Below, piece after piece: positions 33,624 to 42,568 of a DNA stretch of 64,000 bases (positions are counted from its first letter, which is position 1; each line of letters starts with the position of its first letter). The notes beneath the pieces are model-generated. The model worked only from the letters and a program-made list of their open reading frames with translations, was not told the DNA's origin and made no database searches. Source of the DNA: Devosia sp. A16 (lineage in GTDB: Bacteria > Pseudomonadota > Alphaproteobacteria > Rhizobiales > Devosiaceae); contig NZ_CP012945.1 in assembly GCF_001402915.1 (NCBI RefSeq), positions 3,449,501-3,513,500 on the forward strand. The letters run 5' to 3'. A program made the position numbers and the translations under genes.

Positions 33624-34521
33624 CGCTGTCATGGGCACCGTGGTCGAAGACCGCGAAGCGGCAGTCGCCAGCCGCCGCCGCCTGATCTCCCGCATCGTCG
33701 TCTACGGGCTGCTCGGGCTGATCTCGATCGTCTACATCGTTCCGCTGCTGGTTGTGATCCTCAACTCCTTCCGAACCAATGCGGAGATCGGCGCCAACGG
33801 CCTGATCTCGCTGCCCAACAGCTTCCGCCTCGATGCCTGGCCGCAGGCCTGGAGCGACTTCTGCATCGGCGGGCAGTGCGACGGTGTCGCCCGCTACTTC
33901 TGGAACTCGGTCATGATGGTGGTCCCCGCGACCATCATCTCGACGACGCTGGGGGCCATCAACGGCTACATCCTCAGTAAGTGGAAGTTCCCCGGCTCCG
34001 AGATCGTCTTCGGCTGCATGCTGCTGGGCGTGTTCATGCCCGGCCAGATCGCCTTGCTGCCCTGGGCCTTCCTGCTCGGCCAGATCGGGCTTTCGAACTC
34101 GGTTTACGGCCTGATCCTGGTGCATTGCATCCAGGGGCTGAGCTTCACCACGCTGTTCTTCCGCAACTACTACGTGTCGATCCCCGACGACCTGCTGAAG
34201 GCGGCGCGCATCGACGGCGCCGGCTTCTGGCGCATCTTCTGGAAGATCATCATCCCGCTGTCGCCGCCGATCATCATCGTCACCGTGATCTGGCAGTTCA
34301 CCGGCATCTGGAACGAGTACCTGTTCGGCGTGGTGCTCAACTCGGGCGCCAACCAGCCTATCACCGCGGCATTGGTCGCCCTCTCGATGAGCGGCACCAC
34401 GGTTCGCACCTATGACGTGATGAGTGCGGCCGTGCTGATCGGCGCGCTGCCGCCGCTGCTCGTCTACTTCTTCGGCGGAAAGTACTTCGTCCGCGGCCTT
34501 ACCCAGGGAGCAATCAAGTAA
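33616..34521 (+). CDS. ABC sugar permease, MalG/UgpE type
   Basis: 301 residues, six helices, EAA loop LLKAARIDGAGFWRIFWKI. Overlaps the upstream permease by eight bases and abuts the ATPase gene without a gap. The extra periplasmic segment WSDFCIGGQCDGVARYFWNS contains a Cys pair, typical of the glucose/mannose-type subgroup as I recall it. Confidence 0.92.
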   Translation: MADAVMGTVVEDREAAVASRRRLISRIVVYGLLGLISIVYIVPLLVVILNSFRTNAEIGANGLISLPNSFRLDAWPQAWSDFCIGGQCDGVARYFWNSVMMVVPATIISTTLGAINGYILSKWKFPGSEIVFGCMLLGVFMPGQIALLPWAFLLGQIGLSNSVYGLILVHCIQGLSFTTLFFRNYYVSIPDDLLKAARIDGAGFWRIFWKIIIPLSPPIIIVTVIWQFTGIWNEYLFGVVLNSGANQPITAALVALSMSGTTVRTYDVMSAAVLIGALPPLLVYFFGGKYFVRGLTQGAIK

Positions 34522-35628
34522 ATGGCGTCCTTGACCATCAGGAACCTGCGTAAGAGCTTCGGCGTCGTCGAAGTGCTGAAGGGTGTCGACCTCGAAGCCA
34601 ATACCGGCGAGTTCATCGCCCTGGTCGGGCCCTCCGGCTGCGGCAAGTCCACGTTGCTGGCGATGATCGCCGGCCTCGAGACCGTGACCTCCGGCGAGAT
34701 CTATATCGGCGACCGCCTCGTCAACTCGGTGCAGCCCAAGGACCGCGACATCGCCATGGTGTTCCAGTCCTACGCGCTCTATCCGACCATGACCGTCAAG
34801 GAGAACATGGCCTTCGGCATGGAGAGCCGCGGCGTCCCCAAGGCGGAGCAGGAAGCGATCATCGCCCGTGTCGCGGCGCTGTTGCAGATCGAGCCATTCC
34901 TGAAGCGCAAGCCCGGCCAGCTTTCGGGCGGTCAGCGCCAGCGCGTCGCCATGGGCCGCGCCCTGGTGCGCGATCCGGCGCTGTTCCTGTTCGACGAGCC
35001 GCTGTCGAACCTCGATGCCAAGCTTCGCGTCGACATGCGCACCGAGATCAAGAAGCTGCATCAGCGCATCGGCAAGACCACGATCTATGTCACCCACGAC
35101 CAGGTGGAGGCCATGACGCTGGCGTCGCGCATCGCGGTGATGCACCAGGGCGAGGTACAGCAGTTCGCCGACCCGGATACGGTCTACAACCGCCCGGCCA
35201 ACATCTTCGTTGCCGGTTTCATGGGTTCGCCGTCGATGAACTTCATCGATGCCGAGATCACTTCGTCAGGCGGCGCGCCGGCGGTCAACTTCCCCCTTGC
35301 GGGTGGTGGGGTTGCCAGCCTGCCGCTGCACAACGGCGTCGCCGACCGCGTGCAGAGCAAGAAGGTGATCCTCGGCATTCGTCCCGAGCACCTCAGCCGC
35401 CAGTCGTCGAGCAACAGCGGCAAGCAGGGCATCGCCACCATGTCGGCGCCCGTCGAAGTGGTGGAGCCCACCGGGGCTGAGACCATGGCGGTGCTGAAAT
35501 TCGGCGATCGCGAGGTGGTCGGCCGGTTCTCGCCCGACGAGGCGCCCAAGACCGGCGAGAACATGCCGCTGGCCGTCGACATGACCCGCGCCTGCCTGTT
35601 CGATCCGGCAACGACGCGGCTGATCTGA
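34522..35628 (+). CDS. ABC sugar ATPase, MalK/UgpC type
   Basis: 368 residues: ATPase domain 1-235 with Walker A GPSGCGKST at 36-44, signature LSGGQRQR, Walker B LFLFDEPLSNLDAKLR, H-loop YVTHDQ, and a C-terminal TOBE-type regulatory domain (RPEHLS, PTGAETM). Starts directly after the permease stop. Completes the importer. Confidence 0.94.
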   Translation: MASLTIRNLRKSFGVVEVLKGVDLEANTGEFIALVGPSGCGKSTLLAMIAGLETVTSGEIYIGDRLVNSVQPKDRDIAMVFQSYALYPTMTVKENMAFGMESRGVPKAEQEAIIARVAALLQIEPFLKRKPGQLSGGQRQRVAMGRALVRDPALFLFDEPLSNLDAKLRVDMRTEIKKLHQRIGKTTIYVTHDQVEAMTLASRIAVMHQGEVQQFADPDTVYNRPANIFVAGFMGSPSMNFIDAEITSSGGAPAVNFPLAGGGVASLPLHNGVADRVQSKKVILGIRPEHLSRQSSSNSGKQGIATMSAPVEVVEPTGAETMAVLKFGDREVVGRFSPDEAPKTGENMPLAVDMTRACLFDPATTRLI

Positions 35629-35657
35629 GGGCTTGACTGATGATCCGGCGCGCGCTG

Positions 35658-35787
35658 CCCCCCACTCTTGATCCCTCCCCGCAAGGGGGAGGGAGACGAA
35701 AACTGGGACGTCAGTGTAAGCGTCTCCCTCCCCCTCGGGGCGACATCTTGTCGTCCCCTTGCGGGGAGGGGACAGGGGTGGGGGTCC
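35658..35787. repeat. Palindromic element 7
   Basis: Outer arms of the CCCCCAC...GTGGGGG type plus nested GGGAGACG / CGTCTCCC; an extra small hairpin CGACATCTTGTCG at about 35741-35753 sits within the right arm. Same family as the elements at 4850, 10717 and 61691. Between the ATPase gene and the downstream SDR of the same operon. Confidence 0.8.
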
Positions 35788-35822
35788 ACCCGCACTGATG
35801 TTCAAAGAGTAGGTCCCAGGAA

Positions 35823-36575
35823 ATTTCCAACTTCGCAAAATACCCCAGTCTCGAGGGGCGGGTGGTGTTCGTCACCGGCGGTGCCTCCGGCATCGGCGCC
35901 GATATCGTCCGCGCCTTTGCCGGGCAGGGCGCCAAGGTCGGTTTCGTCGATATCCTGGACGAGGACGGCCGCGCTCTCGCCGACGAGACCGGCGCGCAGT
36001 TCATCAACTGCGACATCACCGATGTGACGGGGCTGAAGGCCGCGATCGACGTGATCAGGAACCGGCTCGGCAACATCACCGTGCTGGTCAACAATGCCGC
36101 CAACGACGACCGGCACGAGATCGACGCGGTCACCGAGGAATATTGGGACGCCTCGCTCGACCTCAACCTCAGGCCGCAGTTCTTCGCGGCCCAGGCGGTG
36201 CGCGAGCAGATGAAGGCCGAGGGCGGCGGCTCGATCATCAACTTCTCGTCCATCGCCTGGCGCGGCGGCGCTTCCAACATGCCGGTCTACGCCACCGCCA
36301 AATCGGCGATCATCGGCCTGACCCGGGCGCTGGGCCGCGGCTTCGGGGCGGACAATATCCGCGTCAATGCGATCGAACCGGGCGCCGTCATCACCGAGCG
36401 ACAGAAGCGGTTGTGGTTCAAGGATCAAGCCTCGATCGACCAGGTCGTGTCGCGCCAGACCATCCAGCAGGTGCTGCTCGGCGACGAGATCGCCCGCACG
36501 GTGCTGTTCCTCGCATCCGACGACAGTCGAATGATCACCAAGCAGTCGATTACTGTAGATGCTGGACTGCGCTAA
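35823..36575 (+). CDS. Short-chain dehydrogenase/reductase with a non-standard start
   Basis: Classical SDR: TGGASGIG cofactor loop, NNAAND, Ser in INFSSIAWRG and YATAK active site. The first ordinary start codon is GTG at 35862, which would begin MVFVTGG, immediately at the first beta strand. In-frame coding sense continues upstream as ISNFAKYPSLEGR back to an ATT at 35823, after a stop at 35796; this looks like the conserved N-terminus of such SDRs. I therefore start at the ATT with low certainty on the exact codon. Probably oxidises the imported sugar or its product; pairs with the isomerase-like and second SDR genes downstream. Confidence 0.85.
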   Translation: MSNFAKYPSLEGRVVFVTGGASGIGADIVRAFAGQGAKVGFVDILDEDGRALADETGAQFINCDITDVTGLKAAIDVIRNRLGNITVLVNNAANDDRHEIDAVTEEYWDASLDLNLRPQFFAAQAVREQMKAEGGGSIINFSSIAWRGGASNMPVYATAKSAIIGLTRALGRGFGADNIRVNAIEPGAVITERQKRLWFKDQASIDQVVSRQTIQQVLLGDEIARTVLFLASDDSRMITKQSITVDAGLR

Positions 36576-36602
36576 CTCTACTGACCTGACAACGGTGACC
36601 CG

Positions 36603-37586
36603 ATGAAACTCACGACCGGCCTCAACCCCTATGGCCTCACCTATTATCTCGGCCTGCAGGGCGCGGGCACGCCGCGCCACAACCCCAACGGGGCCGGCCT
36701 CGAGGGTTTCATCAGGCTCACCGAGGAATTGGGCGGCAAGGCCATCGAGCTGTGGGACGGCTGGCTGAAGGACCAGTCCGACGCGGAGCTCGCGGCGCTG
36801 AAGCAGCGCCTCGATACCCTGGGCTGGAAGCGCGTCGTGAGCTCCGGCCTGCAACATGGCCACATGGACCAGTTGATCCGCTGCGCCAAGGCGCTCGATG
36901 CCAGGTACATCCGCGTTGCGTTGACCCCGATCCTGTGTGGTGATCGCGCCGCGGCCGGCCAGAAATGGCATGATCTCGTCGCCTCGGTGCACGAGAAATT
37001 GCAGGCCGCCGTGCCCAAGCTCACGGCTGCGGGGGTGGTGCTGCTGATCGAGAACCACCAGGATTTCACCAGTCGCGAGCTGGTCAATTTCTGTGACGAG
37101 TACGGCCCTCATGTCCGCATCGTCTTCGATATGGCCAACACCTTCCCGGTGGGCGAGTCGCCGCTCGATTTTGCCCGGGTGATCGCGCCATACGTGCGCC
37201 ATTGCCACGTCAAGGACTACCGCGCCGTGATCGAGCCGGACGGCTTCCGCCTGGTGCGCTGTCCCTCGGGCGATGGCTGCGTGCCGCACAAGCAGATGTT
37301 CGACATTCTCGCCGAGCACAATGACGAGATGGTCGCCTGCATCGAGATCGGCGCGCTCGATGACCGGCATGTGAAGCTCTACACCCCGGAGTGGTGGCAT
37401 GGGTACGCCCCCAAGCAGGCCGAGGACCTCGCCGCGTGCCTCCTCGCCGTGCAGAAGAACCGCTTCGAGCCTGGCGAGGAGTGGCGTACCCCGTGGCAGC
37501 GCAATGCCGACCACGAACTGATCGATTACGAGCTGTCGCAGTACAGAAAGAGTGCTGCGAACCTGAAGGCTCAGGGCCTGATGTAG
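36603..37586 (+). CDS. TIM-barrel sugar phosphate isomerase/epimerase (xylose isomerase-like fold)
   Basis: 327 residues of the AP endonuclease 2 / xylose isomerase-like superfamily. Likely metal ligands: Glu in LLIENHQDF, Asp in IVFDMANTF, His in RHCHVKDYR and Glu in ACIEIGALD, in the expected order. Catalyses isomerisation, epimerisation or dehydration of a keto-sugar or polyol; the reaction is not determinable. Between two SDR genes in the ROK-regulated operon, suggesting a oxidation-isomerisation-reduction route for a sugar, as in inositol-like or keto-sugar catabolism. Confidence 0.87.
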   Translation: MKLTTGLNPYGLTYYLGLQGAGTPRHNPNGAGLEGFIRLTEELGGKAIELWDGWLKDQSDAELAALKQRLDTLGWKRVVSSGLQHGHMDQLIRCAKALDARYIRVALTPILCGDRAAAGQKWHDLVASVHEKLQAAVPKLTAAGVVLLIENHQDFTSRELVNFCDEYGPHVRIVFDMANTFPVGESPLDFARVIAPYVRHCHVKDYRAVIEPDGFRLVRCPSGDGCVPHKQMFDILAEHNDEMVACIEIGALDDRHVKLYTPEWWHGYAPKQAEDLAACLLAVQKNRFEPGEEWRTPWQRNADHELIDYELSQYRKSAANLKAQGLM

Positions 37587-37628
37587 GCAGGCCGACGCTC
37601 AACTAGACTTATGTGATTGGAGGCCGTT

Positions 37629-38441
37629 GTGGCAGGAAAAGATCTCTCGGGAAAAATCGCTTTCGTAACCGGCTCCGGCCGTGGCCTCGGCAGTGTCATG
37701 GCGCGCAAACTTGCCGCGCGCGGCGCCGATGTCGTGGTGCATGACCTCACCTGGGACGCGCCGGCCAAATACAACGAAGGCGACAATCTCGGCGTCATGA
37801 TCAAGACCATCGAGGGTCTTGGGGTGCGTTCGATGGGCGTCACCGGCAATATCGGCGACCGCGAGGCGGTCAACAATATGAGAAAGGAGATCGAGGAGAA
37901 GTTCGGCCCGGTCGAAATCCTCGTCAACTGCGCCGGCGGCGATATCGGCGCGGCGGGCGGCAAGCCGGTGCCCAACAACATCCTCGGCATCACCTACGAC
38001 GACCTGATCACGCTGACGAACAACAACCTGATCGGCACCATGCTGGTGACCCAGGCCTTCGTGCCGCAGATGGTCGAGCGGCAGCACGGCATCGTCGTCA
38101 ACATCGCCTCGGTCGCCGCCCATATCGGCGTGTCCGGCGGCGGCATCTACGCCACCCTGAAGGCCGCCGTGACCCACTATACCCGCTGCCTCGCTGACGA
38201 GGTGCGTGAGCATGGCGTGCGCGTCAACGTGGTGAGCCCGGGGCCGTCCAAGACCGCCCGCTTCCAGGCGACCCGCACCGTCGATCCCGACAAGATGAAC
38301 TCCAACAAGGTGTCGATGGACCGCTATGCCGAACCCGAGGAAATCGCCGATGCGGTGGTGTTCCTCTGCTCGCCGGAAGCCAAGTTCATCCACGGCCAGT
38401 TGCTGCGCGTCGATGGCGGGTTGCAGCTCTACGCGGGTTGA
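37629..38441 (+). CDS. Short-chain dehydrogenase/reductase
   Basis: 270 residues. TGSGRGLG cofactor loop at about 13-20, NCAGGD, Ser in VNIASVAAHIG, YATLK active site, and a C-terminal LRVDGGLQ. GTG at 37629 is chosen because GGAGG lies five bases upstream; the TTG at 37617 would put the site inside the gene. A longer-than-usual insertion (TWDAPAKYNEGDNLG) after the second strand resembles SDRs acting on carbohydrate-like substrates. Last gene of the operon. Confidence 0.88.
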   Translation: MAGKDLSGKIAFVTGSGRGLGSVMARKLAARGADVVVHDLTWDAPAKYNEGDNLGVMIKTIEGLGVRSMGVTGNIGDREAVNNMRKEIEEKFGPVEILVNCAGGDIGAAGGKPVPNNILGITYDDLITLTNNNLIGTMLVTQAFVPQMVERQHGIVVNIASVAAHIGVSGGGIYATLKAAVTHYTRCLADEVREHGVRVNVVSPGPSKTARFQATRTVDPDKMNSNKVSMDRYAEPEEIADAVVFLCSPEAKFIHGQLLRVDGGLQLYAG

Positions 38442-38912
38442 TTGTCAGGTGAAACGACACCCTCTCTTGCGAAAACCAAGGACTTGGCTGCGCTAAGCCC
38501 GAGTTTTCGCTTTCTCCCCGCCGAGGGCAGGGCAATCGCACATGGCCTGGCGCACTGCCCTCTCCGTGGTCCTCCACCGTGAAACGGGGGAGGGGGACCG
38601 CCGAAGGCGGTGGAGGGGGCGGCGGGAAGCGCCGGTGTTTGTGGCCGCCCCCTCCACCAGCTTCGCTGGTCCCCCTCCCCCGCTACGCGGTGGAGGACCA
38701 CTGAGAAGCCGGTGACCCTCCGTATGCGATAGCCCTGCCGCCGAGGGGAAGATGGAGTTCCGGGCACCTGCCGCGCGCACCCTCTCCCCCTTGGCGGGGA
38801 GAAAGCAGTTTCTTGGGCTTGGCGTAGCCAAGTCCTTAGAAACTGCAAGAGAGGGGTTGCGGACCCTCCGCTTGCGCCATTACCGCTTCTGGGTCTGTCT
38901 CCCGGAGCGCCC
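38442..38912. repeat. 471-bp intergenic region built of nested inverted repeats (element 8)
   Basis: No gene seen. Outer arms 38460-38489 and 38826-38855 (CCCTCTCTTGC...AAGGACTTGGCT and complement) pair imperfectly; next inside, GCTTTCTCCCCGCC pairs with GGCGGGGAGAAAGC; then GAGGGCAGGGC with GCCCTGCCGCC-type; and inside that a shorter complete palindrome, 38567-38700, begins TGGTCCTCCACCG and ends CGGTGGAGGACCA with its own inner arms. It looks like one palindrome inserted in another. Confidence 0.75.
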
Positions 38913-39950
38913 ATGCCCACACTCGGCCTTGCCATCGCAGCCATCGCGGCGCTTGTCTCGTTCCTCACCACCTGGTTCATCATGCGCCGGGCCGGCCGGC
39001 TTGGGCTGGTGCAGCAGCCGAACGATCGCTCCTCGCACGTGACGCCCACCCCGGGCGGCGGCGGCGTCGGCATCGTCGCCGGCGGTTCGATCGCCGGGCT
39101 GCTGATGGCGCTGCTTCTGCCCTGGCTCGGTGTGCCGGTGATCATGGCCGGCATCCTCCTCGCCTTCATCGGCTATTCCGACGACCGACGGCCGATCGCC
39201 GCGCGCTGGCGGTTGGGCGCGCAGGTGCTGCTGATGGGCGCCATCGTCGCGGTGCTGCCGATCGACCAGCTCGGCCTGCCGGTGCCGGAATCGGTGCTGC
39301 TGGTGCTCCTCACCCTGGGCGGGGCGCTGTGGATCAACCTGTTCAACTTCATGGACGGCATCGACGGCCTCGCCGCCACGGAAGCCATCTTCCTGCTCAC
39401 CGGCGCGGCGCTGCTGGCCTACCTGTTCGAGCCCGGGGTCATCGACGATCCGCGCCTGTGGTGGATGCTCGGCCTCGCCGCGGCGTGCCTCGGCTTCCTG
39501 CTGCTCAACTGGCCGCCGGCCAGAATCTTCATGGGTGATGCCGGCAGCACCTATCTGGGGCTGATGCTGGCCTTTTTCGCCCTCACCACCATGCTCAGCT
39601 TCTGGCTTACCCCCTGGCAATGGCTGATCCTCGCCGGCCTGTTCCTCGCCGACAGCCTCACTACGCTGGTGCGTCGCATGCTGCGCCGCGAGCGCTTCTG
39701 GGAGGGCCACAAGCGCCACGCCTATCAGGCACTGCAGCGCCGCTTCGGTTCGCATCGCCGGGCGACGCTGCTCTATGTCGCGATCAACGTGGTGCTGCTG
39801 CTGCCGCTGGCCTGGCTCGCCGGCGTCTATCGGGAGTGGAGCCCGGCGATCGGGGTGCTGACCTATGCCGCGCTGGTCGCGGCAGCCCTGTGGGCCGGGG
39901 CAGGGGCTCCCCTAGAGCAGGAGGCCGAGAAAGAAGGCGCCGGCGCCTAG
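38913..39950 (+). CDS. Glycosyltransferase family 4 (WecA/MraY-like polyprenyl-phosphate sugar-1-phosphate transferase)
   Basis: 345 residues, about ten membrane helices. Family motifs: NDRSSHVTPTPGGGG at about 37-51, GYSDDRR near 88, NLFNFMDGIDGLA near 145, FMGDAGSTYLG near 206, and the C-terminal GHKRHAYQ near 267. Transfers a UDP-sugar phosphate to undecaprenyl phosphate at the inner face of the membrane, starting O-antigen, exopolysaccharide or similar polymer. Stands alone, with no polysaccharide genes adjacent here. Confidence 0.9.
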   Translation: MPTLGLAIAAIAALVSFLTTWFIMRRAGRLGLVQQPNDRSSHVTPTPGGGGVGIVAGGSIAGLLMALLLPWLGVPVIMAGILLAFIGYSDDRRPIAARWRLGAQVLLMGAIVAVLPIDQLGLPVPESVLLVLLTLGGALWINLFNFMDGIDGLAATEAIFLLTGAALLAYLFEPGVIDDPRLWWMLGLAAACLGFLLLNWPPARIFMGDAGSTYLGLMLAFFALTTMLSFWLTPWQWLILAGLFLADSLTTLVRRMLRRERFWEGHKRHAYQALQRRFGSHRRATLLYVAINVVLLLPLAWLAGVYREWSPAIGVLTYAALVAAALWAGAGAPLEQEAEKEGAGA

Positions 39951-40070
39951 AATGGCCAGCGATGCCGCGCTCGCTGCAAACAGCATATTGCGCGCATAGG
40001 CGGTACGACGCAGCAGTTCGTGCCGGGTGATGGCGCGGACGTCGAAATGTTCGAATTCCTGGTCAAGCAT
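39912..40070 (-). CDS. Small membrane protein, 52 residues (unrecognised)
   Basis: ATG at 40068-40070 with GAGGGG eight bases upstream, stop TAG at 39912-39914. The N-terminal half is charged (MLDQEFEHFDVRAITRHELL, RR, AR) and the C-terminal half is one hydrophobic helix (MLFAASAASLAILGAGAFFLG, about 29-49). It overlaps the 3' end of the glycosyltransferase gene by 39 bases, convergently. The soluble-then-helix layout, good ribosome site and fit to the 3' gap support a real gene. Function unknown. Confidence 0.6.
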   Translation of the reverse strand: MLDQEFEHFDVRAITRHELLRRTAYARNMLFAASAASLAILGAGAFFLGLLL

Positions 40071-40274
40071 GATGCGAGCCCCTCAGCTTCGAGCCAAAGG
40101 GTGCGCGCCTGGGCTCGCTTCAGCCAGCGCAACGCAAAATCATGCTTAATTAGCTTCAAATGCCTTGTAGTTCGGCCTCCGCTCGCGCAACCGTGTGCTG
40201 GAGATCGGCGGGATGCCATTCCGCCGCCACGATTTACGCGCTGTTGCCGCCGCCTTGCTCTGGAACACTCGCCG

Positions 40275-40802
40275 ATGACGCTGCTGCGCTGCGGTCTTCT
40301 TGCTCTGCTTACCCTGACATTGCTCTCCGCCTGTACCTCGGTGGTGCCCCCCGCCAAGCCGCCGGGCAGCAGTAGCCCGTCCAGCATCACCCCGATCCAG
40401 CTGACCCAGGGCAGCATCCTCGCCGCCATTAACGGCACCCGGGCCGCCGCCGGCAAGCCGCCGCTGCGCTACAACATCAAGCTCGAGAACGCCGCCCGCT
40501 CGCAGTCCAACCTGATGGCGGCCAAGGATACCCTGTCGCACGATCTGGGCGTCACCCTGCGCCAGCGCGTCACCAATGCGGGTTACGAGGGCGCGGTGGG
40601 CGAGAACGTGGCCGGCGGCCAGTCGACGCTCGAGCAGGCGATCGAAGGCTGGCTCGCATCCCCGGCGCATCGCGACACCTTGCTGTCGACCAAGTTCCAG
40701 GAGTTCGGCCTCGCCGTCGCCACCGTGCCGGCCAACCGGCCGAGCAAATACCGGACCTACTGGTCGTTCATCGCCGGCGGGCCGTTCGAAGCTTGGCGTT
40801 GA
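40275..40802 (+). CDS. CAP (SCP/PR-1-like, YkwD type) domain lipoprotein
   Basis: 175 residues. Lipobox LLSAC with Cys20 at the end of a signal peptide, then a Ser/Pro linker and a CAP domain from about 45 to 170. Conserved CAP residues are present: His in TLSHDLG, Glu in GENVAGG, His in SPAHRDTLLS. Bacterial CAP proteins are exported, often of unknown activity. Function unknown; no clear operon partner. Confidence 0.88.
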   Translation: MTLLRCGLLALLTLTLLSACTSVVPPAKPPGSSSPSSITPIQLTQGSILAAINGTRAAAGKPPLRYNIKLENAARSQSNLMAAKDTLSHDLGVTLRQRVTNAGYEGAVGENVAGGQSTLEQAIEGWLASPAHRDTLLSTKFQEFGLAVATVPANRPSKYRTYWSFIAGGPFEAWR

Positions 40803-40933
40803 GCCGTTACGCGTTCGCCGAGGCGGGCGGCGCGCGGCAATCCCACCGAAGCCGCAGCGAAGAGCTTGTGGCCTTTCAGCAAAAGTGTACCAATGAGGCT
40901 CGAGTGGGATAGGCCGCAAGCCCTTGGGAGTTG

Positions 40934-42352
40934 ATGTCCGCAACGCCGTTTGACGAAATGACCAATGCGGATGCCTCTGTCCGCGCGCCCTACCACATCC
41001 TGGAAGAGTGGCTGAAAGAACAGCCTCCGCAAGCCCTGGGTCTGATGTCGGCTGACGCCGAAGCCCTGTTCCGGCGCCTGGGGATCACCTTCGCCGTCTA
41101 CGGCAGCAACGAAGGCACCGAAAAGCTCATCCCGTTCGACATCATCCCGCGCATCATCTCGGCGATGGAGTGGCGCCGGCTATCCAAGGGCATCGAGCAG
41201 CGGGTGCGGGCCCTCAACGCCTTTCTCTACGACATCTATCACCGCCAGGAGATCCTCAAGGCCGGGCGGGTGCCGGAAAAGCTGATCCTCAACAACTCGG
41301 CCTTCTGCCCCGAAATGATGGGGCTCGATCCGGCGCGCGGCGTCTATTCGCACATCATCGGCGTCGACATCGTCCGCACCGGGCCGGACGATTTCTACGT
41401 GCTCGAGGACAATCTGCGCACCCCGTCGGGCGTCAGCTACATGCTGGAGAACCGCGAGGCGATGCTGCAGCTCGCTCCCGAGCTGTTCCAGCGCTACAAG
41501 GTGGCGCCGGTCGAGACCTACCCCGAAACGCTGCGGCGGACGATGGAGAGCGTCGCGCCAGCCGGCGTCAGCGGCTCGCCCAACCTCGTGGTGCTGACCC
41601 CCGGCATCTACAACTCCGCCTATTTCGAGCACTCGTTCCTCGCCGACCAGATGGGCGCCGAGCTCTGCGAGGGCCAGGACCTGTTCGTCGATGGCGGCAA
41701 GGTCTATATGCGCACCACCAAGGGCCCCGAGCGGGTCGACGTGATCTACCGCCGCATCGACGACGACTTCCTCGACCCGCTGACCTTCCGTCCCGATTCC
41801 ATGCTGGGCGTGCCGGGCCTGTTCGACGCTTACCGGGCGGGCAACGTGACGCTAGTCAATGCGCCCGGCACCGGCATCGCCGACGACAAGGCGGTGTATG
41901 TCTACGTGCCGGAGATCATCGAGTTTTACCTCGGTGAGAAGGCGCTCTTGAAGAACGTCCCCACCTACAACTGCACCAATGACGACGAGCGAGCCTATGT
42001 GCTCGATCATCTCGAGGAACTGGTGGTCAAGGAGGTGCACGGCTCAGGCGGCTACGGCATGCTGGTGGGGCCGGCCTCTACCAAGGCGATGCGCGAGGAG
42101 TTCCGAAAGAAGATCCTTGCCCGACCGGACAACTACATCGTGCAGCCGACACTGGCGCTTTCGACCTGCCCGACCTTCGTCGACAACGGCATTGTGCCAC
42201 GGCATGTCGATCTCAGGCCCTATGTGCTGTGCGGCGACGACATCCGCATCACCCCCGGCGGGCTGACGCGCGTGGCGCTGAAGAAGGGCTCGCTGGTGGT
42301 GAACTCGTCGCAGGGCGGCGGCACCAAGGACACCTGGGTGCTGGAGGATTGA
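40934..42352 (+). CDS. Circularly permuted ATP-grasp protein (DUF404/DUF407)
   Basis: 472 residues of the circularly permuted ATP-grasp family (DUF404/DUF407), predicted to ligate amino groups to carboxylates. Visible blocks: FYVLEDNLRTPSGVSYM (acidic metal site), VDVIYRRIDDDFLDP, KEVHGSGGYGMLVGP (glycine-rich nucleotide loop) and the C-terminal SSQGGGTKDTWVL. ATG at 40934 has GGGAG upstream. Always found with an alpha-E protein and a transglutaminase-like gene, as here; that set has been predicted in the literature to make or tag peptides, without biochemical proof that I know of. Confidence 0.9.
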   Translation: MSATPFDEMTNADASVRAPYHILEEWLKEQPPQALGLMSADAEALFRRLGITFAVYGSNEGTEKLIPFDIIPRIISAMEWRRLSKGIEQRVRALNAFLYDIYHRQEILKAGRVPEKLILNNSAFCPEMMGLDPARGVYSHIIGVDIVRTGPDDFYVLEDNLRTPSGVSYMLENREAMLQLAPELFQRYKVAPVETYPETLRRTMESVAPAGVSGSPNLVVLTPGIYNSAYFEHSFLADQMGAELCEGQDLFVDGGKVYMRTTKGPERVDVIYRRIDDDFLDPLTFRPDSMLGVPGLFDAYRAGNVTLVNAPGTGIADDKAVYVYVPEIIEFYLGEKALLKNVPTYNCTNDDERAYVLDHLEELVVKEVHGSGGYGMLVGPASTKAMREEFRKKILARPDNYIVQPTLALSTCPTFVDNGIVPRHVDLRPYVLCGDDIRITPGGLTRVALKKGSLVVNSSQGGGTKDTWVLED

Positions 42353-42385
42353 GGATGCAGTTCGACCTCGAAACCAGCCCCCCGG

Positions 42386-42540
42386 TCCCTTCTCCCCTGA
42401 GGGGAGAAGGTGGCGCGCAGCGCCGGATGAGGGGTTCAGCCTCTCCATTCGCGCTCGCTGCACCGCTGAACCCCTCACCCAAGCTCTGCTACGTCGCTTC
42501 GCTCCTAGCGCCGCTACCCTCTCCCCTCAGGGGCGAGGGG
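42386..42540. repeat. Palindromic element 9 inside the ATP-grasp/alpha-E operon
   Basis: End hairpins CTTCTCCCCTGAGGGGAGAAG and CTCTCCCCTCAGGGGCGAG; inner arms GGATGAGGGGTTCAG and GCTGAACCCCTCACC. Fills most of the 216-bp gap between the ATP-grasp gene and the alpha-E gene. Confidence 0.85.
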
Positions 42541-42568
42541 GCGCTCGCTATTCACGTCGGGATAAACC

